Below are positions 16,540-24,778 of a stretch of DNA of 64,000 nt, one piece after another. Made by a program: the position numbers and the translations under genes. Below the pieces are notes generated by a model that was not told where the DNA came from, searched no databases, and saw only the letters and a program-made list of their open reading frames with translations. Origin of the DNA: Lysobacter sp. (lineage in GTDB: Bacteria; Pseudomonadota; Gammaproteobacteria; Xanthomonadales; Xanthomonadaceae); the NCBI GenBank assembly GCA_011526085.1, contig WYBC01000041.1, forward strand, positions 124,001-188,000. Direction: 5' to 3'. Position 1 is the stretch's first letter, and every line of letters begins with the position of its first letter.

Positions 16540-17753
16540 CGGTCCGACACCGCGCCGCCGCGGTATTCGCGCGGAATGCGGTCGTTGAGGCCGACCAGGA
16601 TTTCGTATGGAATGGTGCCTGCGGCGCGCGCGACCGCTTCGCAGTCGATGCCGGCATCGCCCTGCCGGCCGATCAGCACCACTTCGTCTTCGTTGTACGC
16701 CGTGCCCTGCGGGCCGATGTCGACCATGAACTGGTCCATGCAGATCCGGCCGACGATGGGATGGCGCTGCCCGCGGATCAGCACGTCGCCGCGCGACGAC
16801 AGCGCGCGCGGATAGCCGTCGCCGTAACCGATGGGAACGGTGACCACGCGGGTATCGCGCGGCGCCGTCCACGTCGCGCCGTAGCTGACGCTGTGGCCGG
16901 CCTTCACCACCTTGAAGTACACCACCTGCGAGACCAGCGACAGCGCGGGCCTGAGATCGACCGTACGCCGCGACGCGGGATCCGGCAGCACGCCGTACAG
17001 CGCGATCCCGGGACGCACCATGTCGAGGCAGGTCTCCGGGAAATGCAGCACGCCGCCGGAATTCGCGAGATGCCGCAGCGGCATCGGCGCGCCGATGCGT
17101 TCGAAATGCGCGCAGGCGTCCAGGAAGCGTTCGAGCTGGGCCGCGGTCATCGGCGATGCGGGGTCGTCGGCGCAGGCCAAGTGCGAATACACGCCCTTCA
17201 CCTCGCACCACGACGAAGCGACCGCGGCTTCGATGAAGGGACCGGCGTTGTAGCTGTGCACACCGATGCGTTCCATGCCGGTGTCGAGCTTGAGATGGAT
17301 CGTGGCCCTGCGGCCCAGCGCTTCGGCCGCGGCCTCGACCTGGCGCAGCTTGTCCAGCGACGACACCGTGATCTCGAGATCGTGGACGATGAACTGCGCG
17401 ACCTGCGGCCCGAAGATGCCGCCGAGGACGAGGATCGGCACGCGCACGCCGGCCTGGCGCAGGGCGATGCCCTCTTCGAGGAAGGCGACGCCCAGCTGTT
17501 CGACGCCCTGCGCCTGCAGATGCCGCGCGACCGTCACCAGACCGTGGCCGTAGGCGTTGGCCTTGACGATGCCCATCACCGGCGTGCCGGCCTTCGCGCG
17601 CAGCGCGTGCAGATTGTGGGTGAGCGCGTCGAGATCGACCCGGATGCGGGTCGGACGGTCGCTGGCCTCGGCATGGCGATGGCGCAGCGCGTCGATGTCG
17701 TCGGAGGCCGCGGGAGCGGCGGAAGCGGCGGAATATGAGTTCGGTACGGCCAT
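16536..17753 (-). CDS. alr: Alanine racemase
   Basis: A PLP enzyme that makes D-alanine for peptidoglycan. At 405 residues it is slightly long because of about 34 extra N-terminal residues before the conserved RIRVDLDALTHNL. The PLP lysine is Lys64 in VKANAYGHG and the second catalytic base is Tyr290 in VSYGATW; RICMDQFMVD is also conserved. It is the first gene of a coupled set with two photolyases and an SDR. In related genomes alr commonly lies near dnaB; here about 4 kb with a lipase, a propeller and a small unknown gene intervene. A start closer to residue 35 cannot be excluded. Confidence 0.96.
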   Translation of the reverse strand: MAVPNSYSAASAAPAASDDIDALRHRHAEASDRPTRIRVDLDALTHNLHALRAKAGTPVMGIVKANAYGHGLVTVARHLQAQGVEQLGVAFLEEGIALRQAGVRVPILVLGGIFGPQVAQFIVHDLEITVSSLDKLRQVEAAAEALGRRATIHLKLDTGMERIGVHSYNAGPFIEAAVASSWCEVKGVYSHLACADDPASPMTAAQLERFLDACAHFERIGAPMPLRHLANSGGVLHFPETCLDMVRPGIALYGVLPDPASRRTVDLRPALSLVSQVVYFKVVKAGHSVSYGATWTAPRDTRVVTVPIGYGDGYPRALSSRGDVLIRGQRHPIVGRICMDQFMVDIGPQGTAYNEDEVVLIGRQGDAGIDCEAVARAAGTIPYEILVGLNDRIPREYRGGAVSDR

Positions 17754-17820
17754 GCGCCAGTGTAGAGCGCGGCCTGCGTTTTTTCATGCGCGGCGCGCGC
17801 GTCGCGCCGACGTCGCCGAA

Positions 17821-17850
17821 CGATGCCGCCGGCAGGCGCCGGCGGCATCG
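17821..17850 (-). terminator. Strong hairpin after the beta-propeller gene, probable terminator
   Basis: A perfect 13-bp stem (CGATGCCGCCGGC and its complement) with a four-base loop, 13 bp beyond the stop of the propeller gene and about 70 bp before the alr start. No clear T-run follows, so intrinsic termination may be incomplete. Confidence 0.55.
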
Positions 17851-17863
17851 GGAATGGCGCGGA

Positions 17864-19426
17864 TCAGAAGCGGTACACGGTCACCGTGGCGGCGTCCGTA
17901 CCGCCGCGACCGTCGGACACGGTGTAGACGAAGTTCACCGAGCCCGACCAGCTGCGCGGCGGCGTGTAGCGGATCTTGCCGGCCTCGATCGTCGCCGTGC
18001 CCACGCGCGGCGCGGTGACGCCGGTGATCGTCAGCGGGTCGCCGTCCGGGTCGCTGTCGTTGGCCAGCACCGGGATCAGGATCGCGGTGCGACGCGCGAA
18101 CGCGGTGTCGTTGGTGGCCTGCGGCGCGGCGTTCGGCACGGTCACCGCGATCTGCACCTCGGCCTCGCGCACCGCACCGCCGTAGCGGACGCGGTAGCGG
18201 AAGCTGTCGCCGCCCGCGTAGCCCGGCTGCGCGACGTAGCTCGCGACCGCGCCGGCCAGCGACACGCTGCCGTGCGCCGGTGCGCGCACGATCGCGTATT
18301 CCAGCGCGCCGCCGTTGCCGATCGAGCCCTGCAGCGGAATCGAGACCGGCACCCCGGCCACCGCGTTCGCGGAGACCGGCGCCGCCGCCAACGGCGCGTA
18401 GGTCTGCAGATAGCGCACGCCGCCGGTCACCGAGACCATCAGCAGCGAGCCGTCGCGCGACAACCGCGTGCGCCCCTGCACGAAGGCGTGATTGCCGGTG
18501 CTGGCGAAGCTGTCCTCGAAATCGTGGCTCGCGATCTGGCTGAAGGTGTTCATGTCGTACACCCGCACCGAGCCGCCGCCCGACCACGGGAAATACGCGG
18601 TGCGTTCCACCGGGTGGTAGGCCACGCCGATCGGCTGCGGCCCCGCGTACTGGCCCAGGGTCGCGACCTTCCGGAACGCGTCGTCGTAGACGAAGGTGCC
18701 GCCGTAGGTCGGAATCGCGAACTGGCTGCCGAGCCGGTCGCTGCCGATCTCGTAGTTGAACCAGCTCGTGCCGTCGGTATAGCCCTGACGCCGCACGATG
18801 CCGCCGCTGGGCACGTCGATCAGGCCCCAGCGGCCGTCGGAGATGTTCGATTCCGCGAACGCGATGCTGTCACCGTCGCCGCTGGGCGACAACATCGTCG
18901 CCTGCTGCACCGACGCCAGCGTCGTCCAGGCCTGCGTCGCCGGGTCGTAACGACGCAGGCCGACCCAACCCGAGCCCCAGAAATCGTTGGTGGCGTAGAG
19001 CTTGCCGTCGGCGGCGTAACGCACCGAGAAAGTGCCGCTTTCGTAGGTGCTCTGCTTGGCGAACGACGCCTTCGCGACGCTCAGGTCGTCCAGCGACACG
19101 AGGTGCACCCAGGCGTTGGCGCTGTCGGACACGTCGTCGGCGACCGCCAGGGTGGCGTTGTCGTTCGAGAGATCCAGGCCCTTCAGCGCGCCGCCGAGCA
19201 CGATCGGCGACAGGAACTCGCCGGTGGCGATGCGGTAGCGCAGCACTTCGCCGCCCTGGGTGATGTAGAGGATGCCGCGGCTGTCGTCGTGGACCATGTC
19301 CACGCGCTGCGGGGCCGGCACCAGCGTGCCCTCGGCCGATGCCGGCGCAATGGCGACGGTCGACGCGAGCGCGGCGAGTACGACCGCGGCGCGCCACGCG
19401 CGTCGCGGGGTGTTTCGAATGTTCAT
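17864..19426 (-). CDS. Secreted beta-propeller protein with C-terminal cadherin-like domain
   Basis: A 520-residue exported protein. A signal peptide (RAWRAAVVLAALASTVAIAPASA) covers the first 31 residues. The middle, to about residue 330, reads as YVTN/WD-type propeller blades, with repeats such as DMVHDDSRGILYITQGG and GVAYHPVERTAYFP. Two Ig/cadherin-like stretches follow; the last has NDSDPDGDPLTI and SWSGSVNFVYTVSDGRGG, typical of tandem-95 or VCBS-type calcium-binding repeats. The ATG has CAGGAG five bases upstream. A strong hairpin follows the stop. No enzymatic function can be assigned; surface binding or adhesion is plausible. It lies next to a lipase gene in the same direction. Confidence 0.8.
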   Translation of the reverse strand: MNIRNTPRRAWRAAVVLAALASTVAIAPASAEGTLVPAPQRVDMVHDDSRGILYITQGGEVLRYRIATGEFLSPIVLGGALKGLDLSNDNATLAVADDVSDSANAWVHLVSLDDLSVAKASFAKQSTYESGTFSVRYAADGKLYATNDFWGSGWVGLRRYDPATQAWTTLASVQQATMLSPSGDGDSIAFAESNISDGRWGLIDVPSGGIVRRQGYTDGTSWFNYEIGSDRLGSQFAIPTYGGTFVYDDAFRKVATLGQYAGPQPIGVAYHPVERTAYFPWSGGGSVRVYDMNTFSQIASHDFEDSFASTGNHAFVQGRTRLSRDGSLLMVSVTGGVRYLQTYAPLAAAPVSANAVAGVPVSIPLQGSIGNGGALEYAIVRAPAHGSVSLAGAVASYVAQPGYAGGDSFRYRVRYGGAVREAEVQIAVTVPNAAPQATNDTAFARRTAILIPVLANDSDPDGDPLTITGVTAPRVGTATIEAGKIRYTPPRSWSGSVNFVYTVSDGRGGTDAATVTVYRF

Positions 19427-19590
19427 GCGATCTCCTGTCCGTAGGGGTTCCAAGTCCCGGAACACGGCGGGAGGCGTCCTGCCGGAACCCGCCGGAACCG
19501 GAAGGAAATCATGCACTTGGGCTCTCTCACGGATTGAGAACGACGCGTCCCTGCATCGTCCGCGCAGGCCGTCGCGGGGCCCGCGACACC

Positions 19591-20538
19591 TCAGCCGCGG
19601 TTCGGGAACCGGTTCGCCACCAGGCCCTGGTACGTCGCCGGATGATGCTGCTGCAGCGCCTGCGCGGCCCAGATGTCGCCATCGATGATGCCGTGGACGA
19701 AGGCACCGGGCAGTTGCAGACCCGCCTGCGGATGCGCGTAGCCGATGCCCGCCTTCGCCGCATCGTGGAAGAGATCCGCGACCAGATCCTTGTCGATGAA
19801 ATCCCAGTGCAGACCGTAGGGCACGTAGACCTGCTGGATGCCCGCGAACGACCACCAGCAGAACGGCGCGATGTCCAGGCTGTTGTGGATGCGCCACTGG
19901 AAGCCCTGCGCGTTCGGCAGCACGGTGTTGAAGTAGGCGTTGAAGCCGGTGCCGCCCGGCGTCAGCCCGGCGAACGACCACAGCGCCATGTTGGTGACCG
20001 GCCCGCCGCCGTACAGCATCGCGTTGAGATAGGCGAACAGCGTCGGCGTGAGCGTACCGCCGAGGCTGTGCCCGGTGACGTACAGGAATCGGGGCTTCAG
20101 CGCCGACAGGAATTCAAGCATCGAGGTGCGGGTATTCGGATCGCGCAGGCGGATCAGGTCGGCCATGCCGTTGAAGCTGCCCTTCGCGATCAGCGCATCA
20201 GCCGGCACCCGCGGCGGCGCGCCCGGCAACTCGCCGAAGGGCACGGCCTTGTCCAGATCGAAATCCTGTTTCAGCCAGCTGCTCAGGCTCTCGAAATTGG
20301 TGCCGCGGATGACCACGAAATATTCGCCGGTCGCGGCGTTTCCGGCGACGAACGCACGGCTGTAGGAAATGCCATCCCAGCCCGCCAGCTCCGCCGGCCC
20401 CCAGACCACCTGCAACCCGGTCTGCGTCGCGACTTCACGCGGAATCGCGCCCATGTCGTCGTAGGAAATCGCGCACAGCGCGATCGCGGTGTTCGGATAC
20501 CAGTCGTAATTGCGGCCGATCTGATCGAATACGTCCAT
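19591..20538 (-). CDS. Lipase class 3-like alpha/beta hydrolase
   Basis: A 315-residue hydrolase. The nucleophile elbow is GHSLGG with Ser158, preceded by YVTGHS, and RGTNFESLSSWLKQDFD matches the conserved RGT block of class 3 lipases. The ATG at 20538 has AAGGGAGG a few bases before it. No signal peptide is seen, so the protein is either cytoplasmic or exported by a non-Sec route. The substrate is unknown. Just downstream is a short GTCGCG/CGCGAC hairpin (19571-19587) and then the propeller gene. The gene is one of those separating dnaB from alr. Confidence 0.82.
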   Translation of the reverse strand: MDVFDQIGRNYDWYPNTAIALCAISYDDMGAIPREVATQTGLQVVWGPAELAGWDGISYSRAFVAGNAATGEYFVVIRGTNFESLSSWLKQDFDLDKAVPFGELPGAPPRVPADALIAKGSFNGMADLIRLRDPNTRTSMLEFLSALKPRFLYVTGHSLGGTLTPTLFAYLNAMLYGGGPVTNMALWSFAGLTPGGTGFNAYFNTVLPNAQGFQWRIHNSLDIAPFCWWSFAGIQQVYVPYGLHWDFIDKDLVADLFHDAAKAGIGYAHPQAGLQLPGAFVHGIIDGDIWAAQALQQHHPATYQGLVANRFPNRG

Positions 20539-20836
20539 GCGCGCCTCCCTTGGCGTCGAGCTGCAGATGCGTTGCGGTCGGATTGCCCCTTGCCTCACGG
20601 GCGAATGCCCTGCCCCGTTGCGGGGCTTCCGGAGTCTGCACCCGCCCCGCGGCGGCGGTCAAATGCCCGAAGACTCAACGGTGACCCGGGTACACGCGGC
20701 AACTCCATGCAGGCGAGGCGGCTTTCAACTGTGGCGCTTCGCAGGCCGCACTCACAGCACCGGCGATAACAGCGCCATTCGTTCCGACAATCGAGTAGCG
20801 ACGATGCCCCTTTCAGGAATCGCAGACCCGGAGGGC

Positions 20837-20890
20837 GGCAGACAGGATGTCTGCCGTTTTTCGACAAGGCAGGGATGCCTTGTCGAAAAA
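20837..20890. repeat. Two adjacent perfect hairpins
   Basis: The first is GGCAGACA-GGA-TGTCTGCC (20837-20855). The second has 15-bp arms, TTTTTCGACAAGGCA and its exact complement, around GGGA (20857-20890). They abut with one base between them. The layout resembles a dispersed intergenic repeat rather than a single terminator, because T or A runs lie on both outer sides of the second stem. Confidence 0.8.
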
Positions 20891-20945
20891 TCCCGGCCAT
20901 GCTGCAGCCGGCAGATTTGAATCGGACCTGAGTGTTTCTTTGGTT

Positions 20946-20968
20946 ACTTTCTTTGCGCCAAAGAAAGT
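20946..20968. repeat. Perfect 10-bp inverted repeat
   Basis: ACTTTCTTTG and its complement around CGC. It lies 55 bp beyond the hairpin pair and is probably part of the same intergenic repeat block. Confidence 0.7.
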
Positions 20969-21289
20969 GACCCGCGCCCCAGCGCGGAAAAGATTCCGGG
21001 CATTACATGAAGAAAATGACTCGCCAATCGCGAGAAGACGATGAATCAGCAACGCAAGGTGGGCTGATTGCAGCGAAGCCCCCCATTGCGATGCTGCAGC
21101 CGCACCGCGCATCAAGCGAAGCGGATGGCGGCGTTGCGCGCTCTCGTTCGATCGTCTCCGAACGGAGGCTTTTCACTGCGTTGAAGGCCCACTCCGTCGG
21201 CGATCTCGAATAGTGGGTTGTTGGCTGTGCGCACCCCACCCTACTCAGTACTCGCTCTTGCACTGCCGAGCTAGCAATGCTGAACCTGC

Positions 21290-21694
21290 TTAGGCACTAC
21301 CTTCTGAATCAGCCAGTTCCAGAACTCTATCGACAAACCGTCTCTCATCAAATCTTGCCTCATATTTTCCGAGTATTAGAGGCTCGCTGGCTGCTGCAAT
21401 CCAAACCGGTTCCGCAACCCTTATGCTGCCATCCTCTTTTTTCGGAGTGGTCCAACCTGGCAACTTATTTGATTCAAGCATTGCCCCCATAGCTTCAAGT
21501 CGCACTATGACTGCATGCGCCTTGCCTGGCATGCCAAGAAATACCTTGGCGATAGCAATTGATCGCCCCTCAAAATCCCTATCCTCTTCAGGCAACGAAT
21601 GCAGCGCATCGCTAGCCAGCAAGAGATCAGCCAAAGAAACTGGAACCGCATTTAACTCTGTTTGCAACTTCTTGACTGTCACGCATAACCTCAC
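21290..21694 (-). CDS. Hypothetical protein translationally coupled to dnaB, low GC
   Basis: A predicted protein of 134 residues that I do not recognise. No membrane segment, signal peptide or metal motif is seen; it is mixed charged and helical, with EEDRDFEGRSIAIAKVFLG and FDERRFVDRVLELAD. The GTG at 21694 overlaps the dnaB stop (GTGA), so it should be translated by coupling from the dnaB message; a second GTG at 21682 is possible. Its DNA is clearly richer in A+T than dnaB, which suggests later acquisition. It sits at the edge of a repeat-rich gap. It could be a cargo gene with no link to replication. Confidence 0.65.
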   Translation of the reverse strand: MRLCVTVKKLQTELNAVPVSLADLLLASDALHSLPEEDRDFEGRSIAIAKVFLGMPGKAHAVIVRLEAMGAMLESNKLPGWTTPKKEDGSIRVAEPVWIAAASEPLILGKYEARFDERRFVDRVLELADSEGSA

Positions 21695-23181
21695 TCGAAG
21701 CTGCCCACCGAATCGAACGCCAGATTGTCGAACCGCGTGTACTCGCCGAAGAACTTCAGCTTGAACGAACCCGTCGGACCCGAACGCTGCTTGCCGATGA
21801 TGATCTCGGCGAGCCCCTTGTCCGGCGAATTTTCCTTGTTGTAGTAATCGTCGCGGTAGATGAAGACGATCATGTCGGCGTCCTGCTCGATCGCGCCGGA
21901 CTCACGGAGGTCGGCCATCACCGGGCGCTTGTCGGCGCGGGTTTCCAGCGAACGGTTGAGCTGCGACAGCGCGATCACCGGCACGTTGAGCTCCTTCGCG
22001 AGACCCTTGAGCGAGCGCGAGATCTCGGAGATCTCGGTCGCGCGGTTCTCGGTGTTGCCCGGCACCGCCATCAGCTGCAGGTAGTCGATGACGATCAGGC
22101 CGAGGCCGTGTTCGCGCTTGAGCCGACGCGCCTTCGCGCGGAGCGATTCGGGCGACAGGCCGGGCGTGTCGTCGATGAAGATCTTGGTTTCCTTGATCAT
22201 GCGGATCGCTCCGCTGACCCGGCTCCAGTCCTCGTCTTCCAGCTGGCCGGTGCGCAGGCGGGTGGCGTTGATGCGGCCGTTGGCCGAGATCAGGCGCAGC
22301 GCCAGCTGCGAGGCCGACATTTCCATCGAGAACACCGCGACCGCCTTCTTGGTCTTGATCGCGGCGTGCTCGGCGATGTTCAGCGCGAACGTGGTCTTGC
22401 CCATCGCCGGACGCGCGGCGAGGATCACGAGGTCGGTCGGCTGCAGGCCGGCGGTCATCTCGTCGAATTCGGTGTAGCCGGTCGGCAGACCGGTGACGCC
22501 GCCACCGTTCTGGTAGCGCGTCTGCAGCACGTCGAAGGCCTCGGCCATGGCCTTGTTGATCGCGACAAAATCGGTGCGGCCCTGGGCGCGCGCTTCTGAG
22601 ATCGCGAACACTTCCTGCTCGGCGCGGGACAGGATCTCGTCGCTGTCGCGGCCGTCGGGCTGGAAGGCGTCGTTGACGATGCCGGTGCCGGCCTCGATCA
22701 ACTGCCGCAGGATCGATTTGTCGCGCACGATCTCCGCGTAGGCGCCGATGTTCGCGGCCGACGGCGTGGTGCTGGCGAGTTCGATGAGGTAGGCGCCGCC
22801 GGCGACCTGTTCGGCGAACCCGTTGGATTCGAACCACTCGCCGAGGGTCACCGCGTCGTAGGGTTTGCTCTTCTCCGCCAGTTCGCGGATCGCACGGTAG
22901 ATCAACTGGTGGTCGCGACGGTAGAAGTCTTCCTCGTTCAGGCGGTCGGCGACGCGGTCGTAGGCGTCGGGCGCCAGCATGAGGCCGCCGAGCACGGCCT
23001 GCTCGGCCTCGATCGACTGCGGCGGAATGCGCAGTTGCTCGACGCGGGCGTCGCTGAAGCTGTCGCGGCGACGATTGTCGCCATAGGCGTTGGGGCGGAA
23101 GGCCATCGGGTCTGGATGCTCCGGATCGCCGGTCGGGGCGATCGGTGGGGACGCGGGAAGGGGCACGGGTGATGCGGTCAT
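21691..23181 (-). CDS. dnaB: Replicative DNA helicase
   Basis: The hexameric helicase that unwinds DNA at the replication fork. From the ATG at 23181 the protein has 496 residues: an N-terminal domain starting at about residue 43 (RIPPQSIEAEQAVLGGLM) and a RecA-type C-terminal domain with Walker A ARPAMGKTTFALN and Walker B LIVIDYLQLM. A start at the next in-frame ATG, MAFRPN, is possible because the first 25 residues are proline-rich and not conserved. It follows the rpsF-rpsR-rplI genes after a terminator-like hairpin, so it probably also has its own promoter. A DnaA-box consensus lies 39 bp upstream. Confidence 0.97.
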   Translation of the reverse strand: MTASPVPLPASPPIAPTGDPEHPDPMAFRPNAYGDNRRRDSFSDARVEQLRIPPQSIEAEQAVLGGLMLAPDAYDRVADRLNEEDFYRRDHQLIYRAIRELAEKSKPYDAVTLGEWFESNGFAEQVAGGAYLIELASTTPSAANIGAYAEIVRDKSILRQLIEAGTGIVNDAFQPDGRDSDEILSRAEQEVFAISEARAQGRTDFVAINKAMAEAFDVLQTRYQNGGGVTGLPTGYTEFDEMTAGLQPTDLVILAARPAMGKTTFALNIAEHAAIKTKKAVAVFSMEMSASQLALRLISANGRINATRLRTGQLEDEDWSRVSGAIRMIKETKIFIDDTPGLSPESLRAKARRLKREHGLGLIVIDYLQLMAVPGNTENRATEISEISRSLKGLAKELNVPVIALSQLNRSLETRADKRPVMADLRESGAIEQDADMIVFIYRDDYYNKENSPDKGLAEIIIGKQRSGPTGSFKLKFFGEYTRFDNLAFDSVGSFE

Positions 23182-23219
23182 CGTAATGACCCCGGCTGTG
23201 GAGCCGCGATGGAACAAGC

Positions 23220-23228
23220 TGTGGATAA
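23220..23228 (-). promoter_or_regulatory. DnaA-box consensus 9-mer upstream of dnaB
   Basis: The minus strand reads TTATCCACA, an exact match to the DnaA box consensus, 39 bp before the chosen dnaB start. DnaA control of dnaB is possible, but a single 9-mer can also occur by chance. Confidence 0.4.
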
Positions 23229-23280
23229 GTCCACCGCCTGTCCGTCTCACCGGCTGCGACTGTTCGCCGCCTCAAAGCAG

Positions 23281-23304
23281 AACGGGCGCCCTGGGGCGCC
23301 CGTT
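23281..23304 (-). terminator. Hairpin terminator after rplI
   Basis: A perfect 10-bp stem, AACGGGCGCC and its complement, around a four-base loop, 28 bp after the rplI stop. The following T-run is weak (CTGCTTTGAG), so read-through into dnaB is likely. Confidence 0.6.
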
Positions 23305-23332
23305 CCGGTGCTGCGATGCGGCAGGAAGCGGC

Positions 23333-23785
23333 TTACGCGGCTTCCGGCTCCACCACGACCTTGACCGGCACTTCGACGTCGGCGTGCAGATGCACGATGA
23401 CTTCGTGTTCGCCGATGTGGCGCAGCGGGCCTTCGCCCATGACCACTTCCGACTTGCCGACCTTGTGGCCGGCGGCGGTGAGGGCCTCGGCGATGTCGCG
23501 CGGGCCGACCGAGCCGTACAGCTTGCCTTCGGTCGACGCGTTGGCCTTGATGGTGACGCTGACGCCGTCGAGGGCGCTGCGGCGGCTCTCGGCGTCGTCC
23601 GACAGGGCCTTGGCCTTGGCTTCGAAGTCGGCGCGCTTGGCTTCGAACATCGCGACGTTGGCGGCGGTGGCCGGAACGGCCTTGCCCTGCGGCACGAGGT
23701 AATTGCGGCCGTAGCCCGGCTTCACGTTGACGGTGTCGCCGAGGCTGCCGAGGTTGACGACTTTCTGCAGGAGAATCAGTTTCAT
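23333..23785 (-). CDS. rplI: 50S ribosomal protein L9
   Basis: A 150-residue protein that binds 23S rRNA at the base of the L1 stalk region. The N-terminus [36 protein letters not shown] is the L9 signature, followed by the long linking helix and the C-terminal domain. Length is standard. It is the third gene of rpsF-rpsR-rplI, 122 bp after rpsR, with a good ribosome site (GCAGGAGAATC). The hairpin after the stop closes the ribosomal-protein unit. Confidence 0.98.
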   Translation of the reverse strand: MKLILLQKVVNLGSLGDTVNVKPGYGRNYLVPQGKAVPATAANVAMFEAKRADFEAKAKALSDDAESRRSALDGVSVTIKANASTEGKLYGSVGPRDIAEALTAAGHKVGKSEVVMGEGPLRHIGEHEVIVHLHADVEVPVKVVVEPEAA

Positions 23786-23907
23786 TGGAAGATTCCGTAT
23801 TCGTTAGCGACGCGATCGCGCCGCAACTGGTGGCTGTCCGAATGGACGGTGGAACGATGCGATCGGAGCGAATCGCACGGCCCGCGCGGGGCGAGCCGGC
23901 GAAGCGA

Positions 23908-24138
23908 TCAGACGTTATGGTTGTCGGTGTACGGAATCAGGGCCAGGAAACGCGCGCGCTTGACGGCGGTGGCGAGCTGGCGCTGGTACTTCGACTTCGT
24001 GCCGGTGATGCGGCTGGGCACGATCTTGCCGTTCTCGGTGAGGTTCTGGCGCAGGGTGTTGAGATCCTTGTAATCGATCTCCTTCACGCCCTCGGCGGTG
24101 AACTTGCAGAACTTGCGGCGGCGGAAAAACTTGGACAT
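23908..24138 (-). CDS. rpsR: 30S ribosomal protein S18
   Basis: A 76-residue basic protein that binds 16S rRNA as a dimer with S6. The sequence [23 protein letters not shown] and [27 protein letters not shown] are diagnostic. It starts 11 bp after rpsF, so there is no priB gene between them, unlike the enterobacterial arrangement. Standard length, nothing odd. Confidence 0.98.
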   Translation of the reverse strand: MSKFFRRRKFCKFTAEGVKEIDYKDLNTLRQNLTENGKIVPSRITGTKSKYQRQLATAVKRARFLALIPYTDNHNV

Positions 24139-24149
24139 GGTCGGGCTCC

Positions 24150-24572
24150 TCAGGCTTCGGCGGGTTCGGCGGCTTCTTCGCTGTCGGCGATGCCGATGGG
24201 ACCGTCGTCATCGCGGCGGCGGCGATCGCCCTTCTCGGCCTTGTCCTTGTCGTCCTTGTTCTTCATGATCAGGGACTGCTCGGTATCCGGGCCGTCGCGC
24301 TTGATCACGAGGTGACGCAGCACGGCGTCGTTGAAGCGGAAGGTGTCGACCAGTTCGTTGAGAACAGCGAGATCGGTCTCGATGTTCATCAGCACGTAGT
24401 GGGCCTTGACCAGGTTCTGGATGGGATAGGCGAGCTGACGGCGGCCCCAGTCTTCGAGACGGTGGATCTTGCCGCTGCCGGTCTCGACGAGCGACTTGTA
24501 GCGCTCGATCATCGCCGGCACCTGCTCGCTCTGGTCCGGATGGACCATGAAGACGACTTCGTAATGACGCAT
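24150..24572 (-). CDS. rpsF: 30S ribosomal protein S6
   Basis: A 140-residue S6 with the usual N-terminus [25 protein letters not shown] and the core [18 protein letters not shown]. The C-terminal 40 residues are a charged tail (rich in Lys, Asp and Glu) typical of proteobacterial S6, whose end can be glutamylated in E. coli. It is the first gene of the unit. A promoter-like pair and a leader hairpin lie upstream, and the S6-S18 complex is known to bind such leaders in several bacteria. Confidence 0.98.
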   Translation of the reverse strand: MRHYEVVFMVHPDQSEQVPAMIERYKSLVETGSGKIHRLEDWGRRQLAYPIQNLVKAHYVLMNIETDLAVLNELVDTFRFNDAVLRHLVIKRDGPDTEQSLIMKNKDDKDKAEKGDRRRRDDDGPIGIADSEEAAEPAEA

Positions 24573-24617
24573 GGTGGTGTTCCTTGTGGATATCGGCGGC
24601 GGGATTGCCTGCCGAAA

Positions 24618-24650
24618 GCCCCCCGGTCGCCGCGCTGGCGGTGGTGGGGC
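24618..24650 (-). promoter_or_regulatory. Candidate S6:S18 autoregulatory leader hairpin
   Basis: In the rpsF leader the minus strand folds as an outer GCCCC/GGGGGC helix around an inner CGCC-AGCG-CGGCG type hairpin, with unpaired ACCACCG between. Known S6:S18 leaders contain a stem with a CCG in a bulge, which this resembles. The match was made by eye. Confidence 0.35.
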
Positions 24651-24690
24651 AAGGTCTCCGTCGGGCGGACATCGCCATCGGGAGCCGGCC

Positions 24691-24719
24691 AGTATGACGG
24701 ATCAATCACTTGGCCGCAA
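24691..24719 (-). promoter_or_regulatory. Candidate sigma-70 promoter of the rpsF operon
   Basis: On the minus strand TTGCGG (-35) and CATACT (-10) are separated by 17 bases. Transcription would start about 110 bases before rpsF, leaving room for the leader hairpin. Spacing is ideal; hexamer match is moderate. Confidence 0.5.
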
Positions 24720-24778
24720 ACCTCGGCACCCCGGCCCGATCCGGGCATAGTGCCGGCTTTCGACCACGGACCCGCCCC

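Larger units (their letters stand above)
20539..21289. other. Repeat-rich intergenic region without a convincing gene
   Basis: About 750 bp between the lipase start and the small gene after dnaB. It contains several hairpin repeats (annotated separately at 20837-20968) and, near 21226-21245, TGCGCACCCCACCCTAC, which resembles the core of the palindromic element at 39729. Short open frames cross the hairpins but have no family resemblance. Confidence 0.6.

Noticed and set aside
20847-21044. A 65-codon frame across the hairpin cluster
   Set aside because: Its sequence comes mostly from the inverted repeats, a common source of false small genes.
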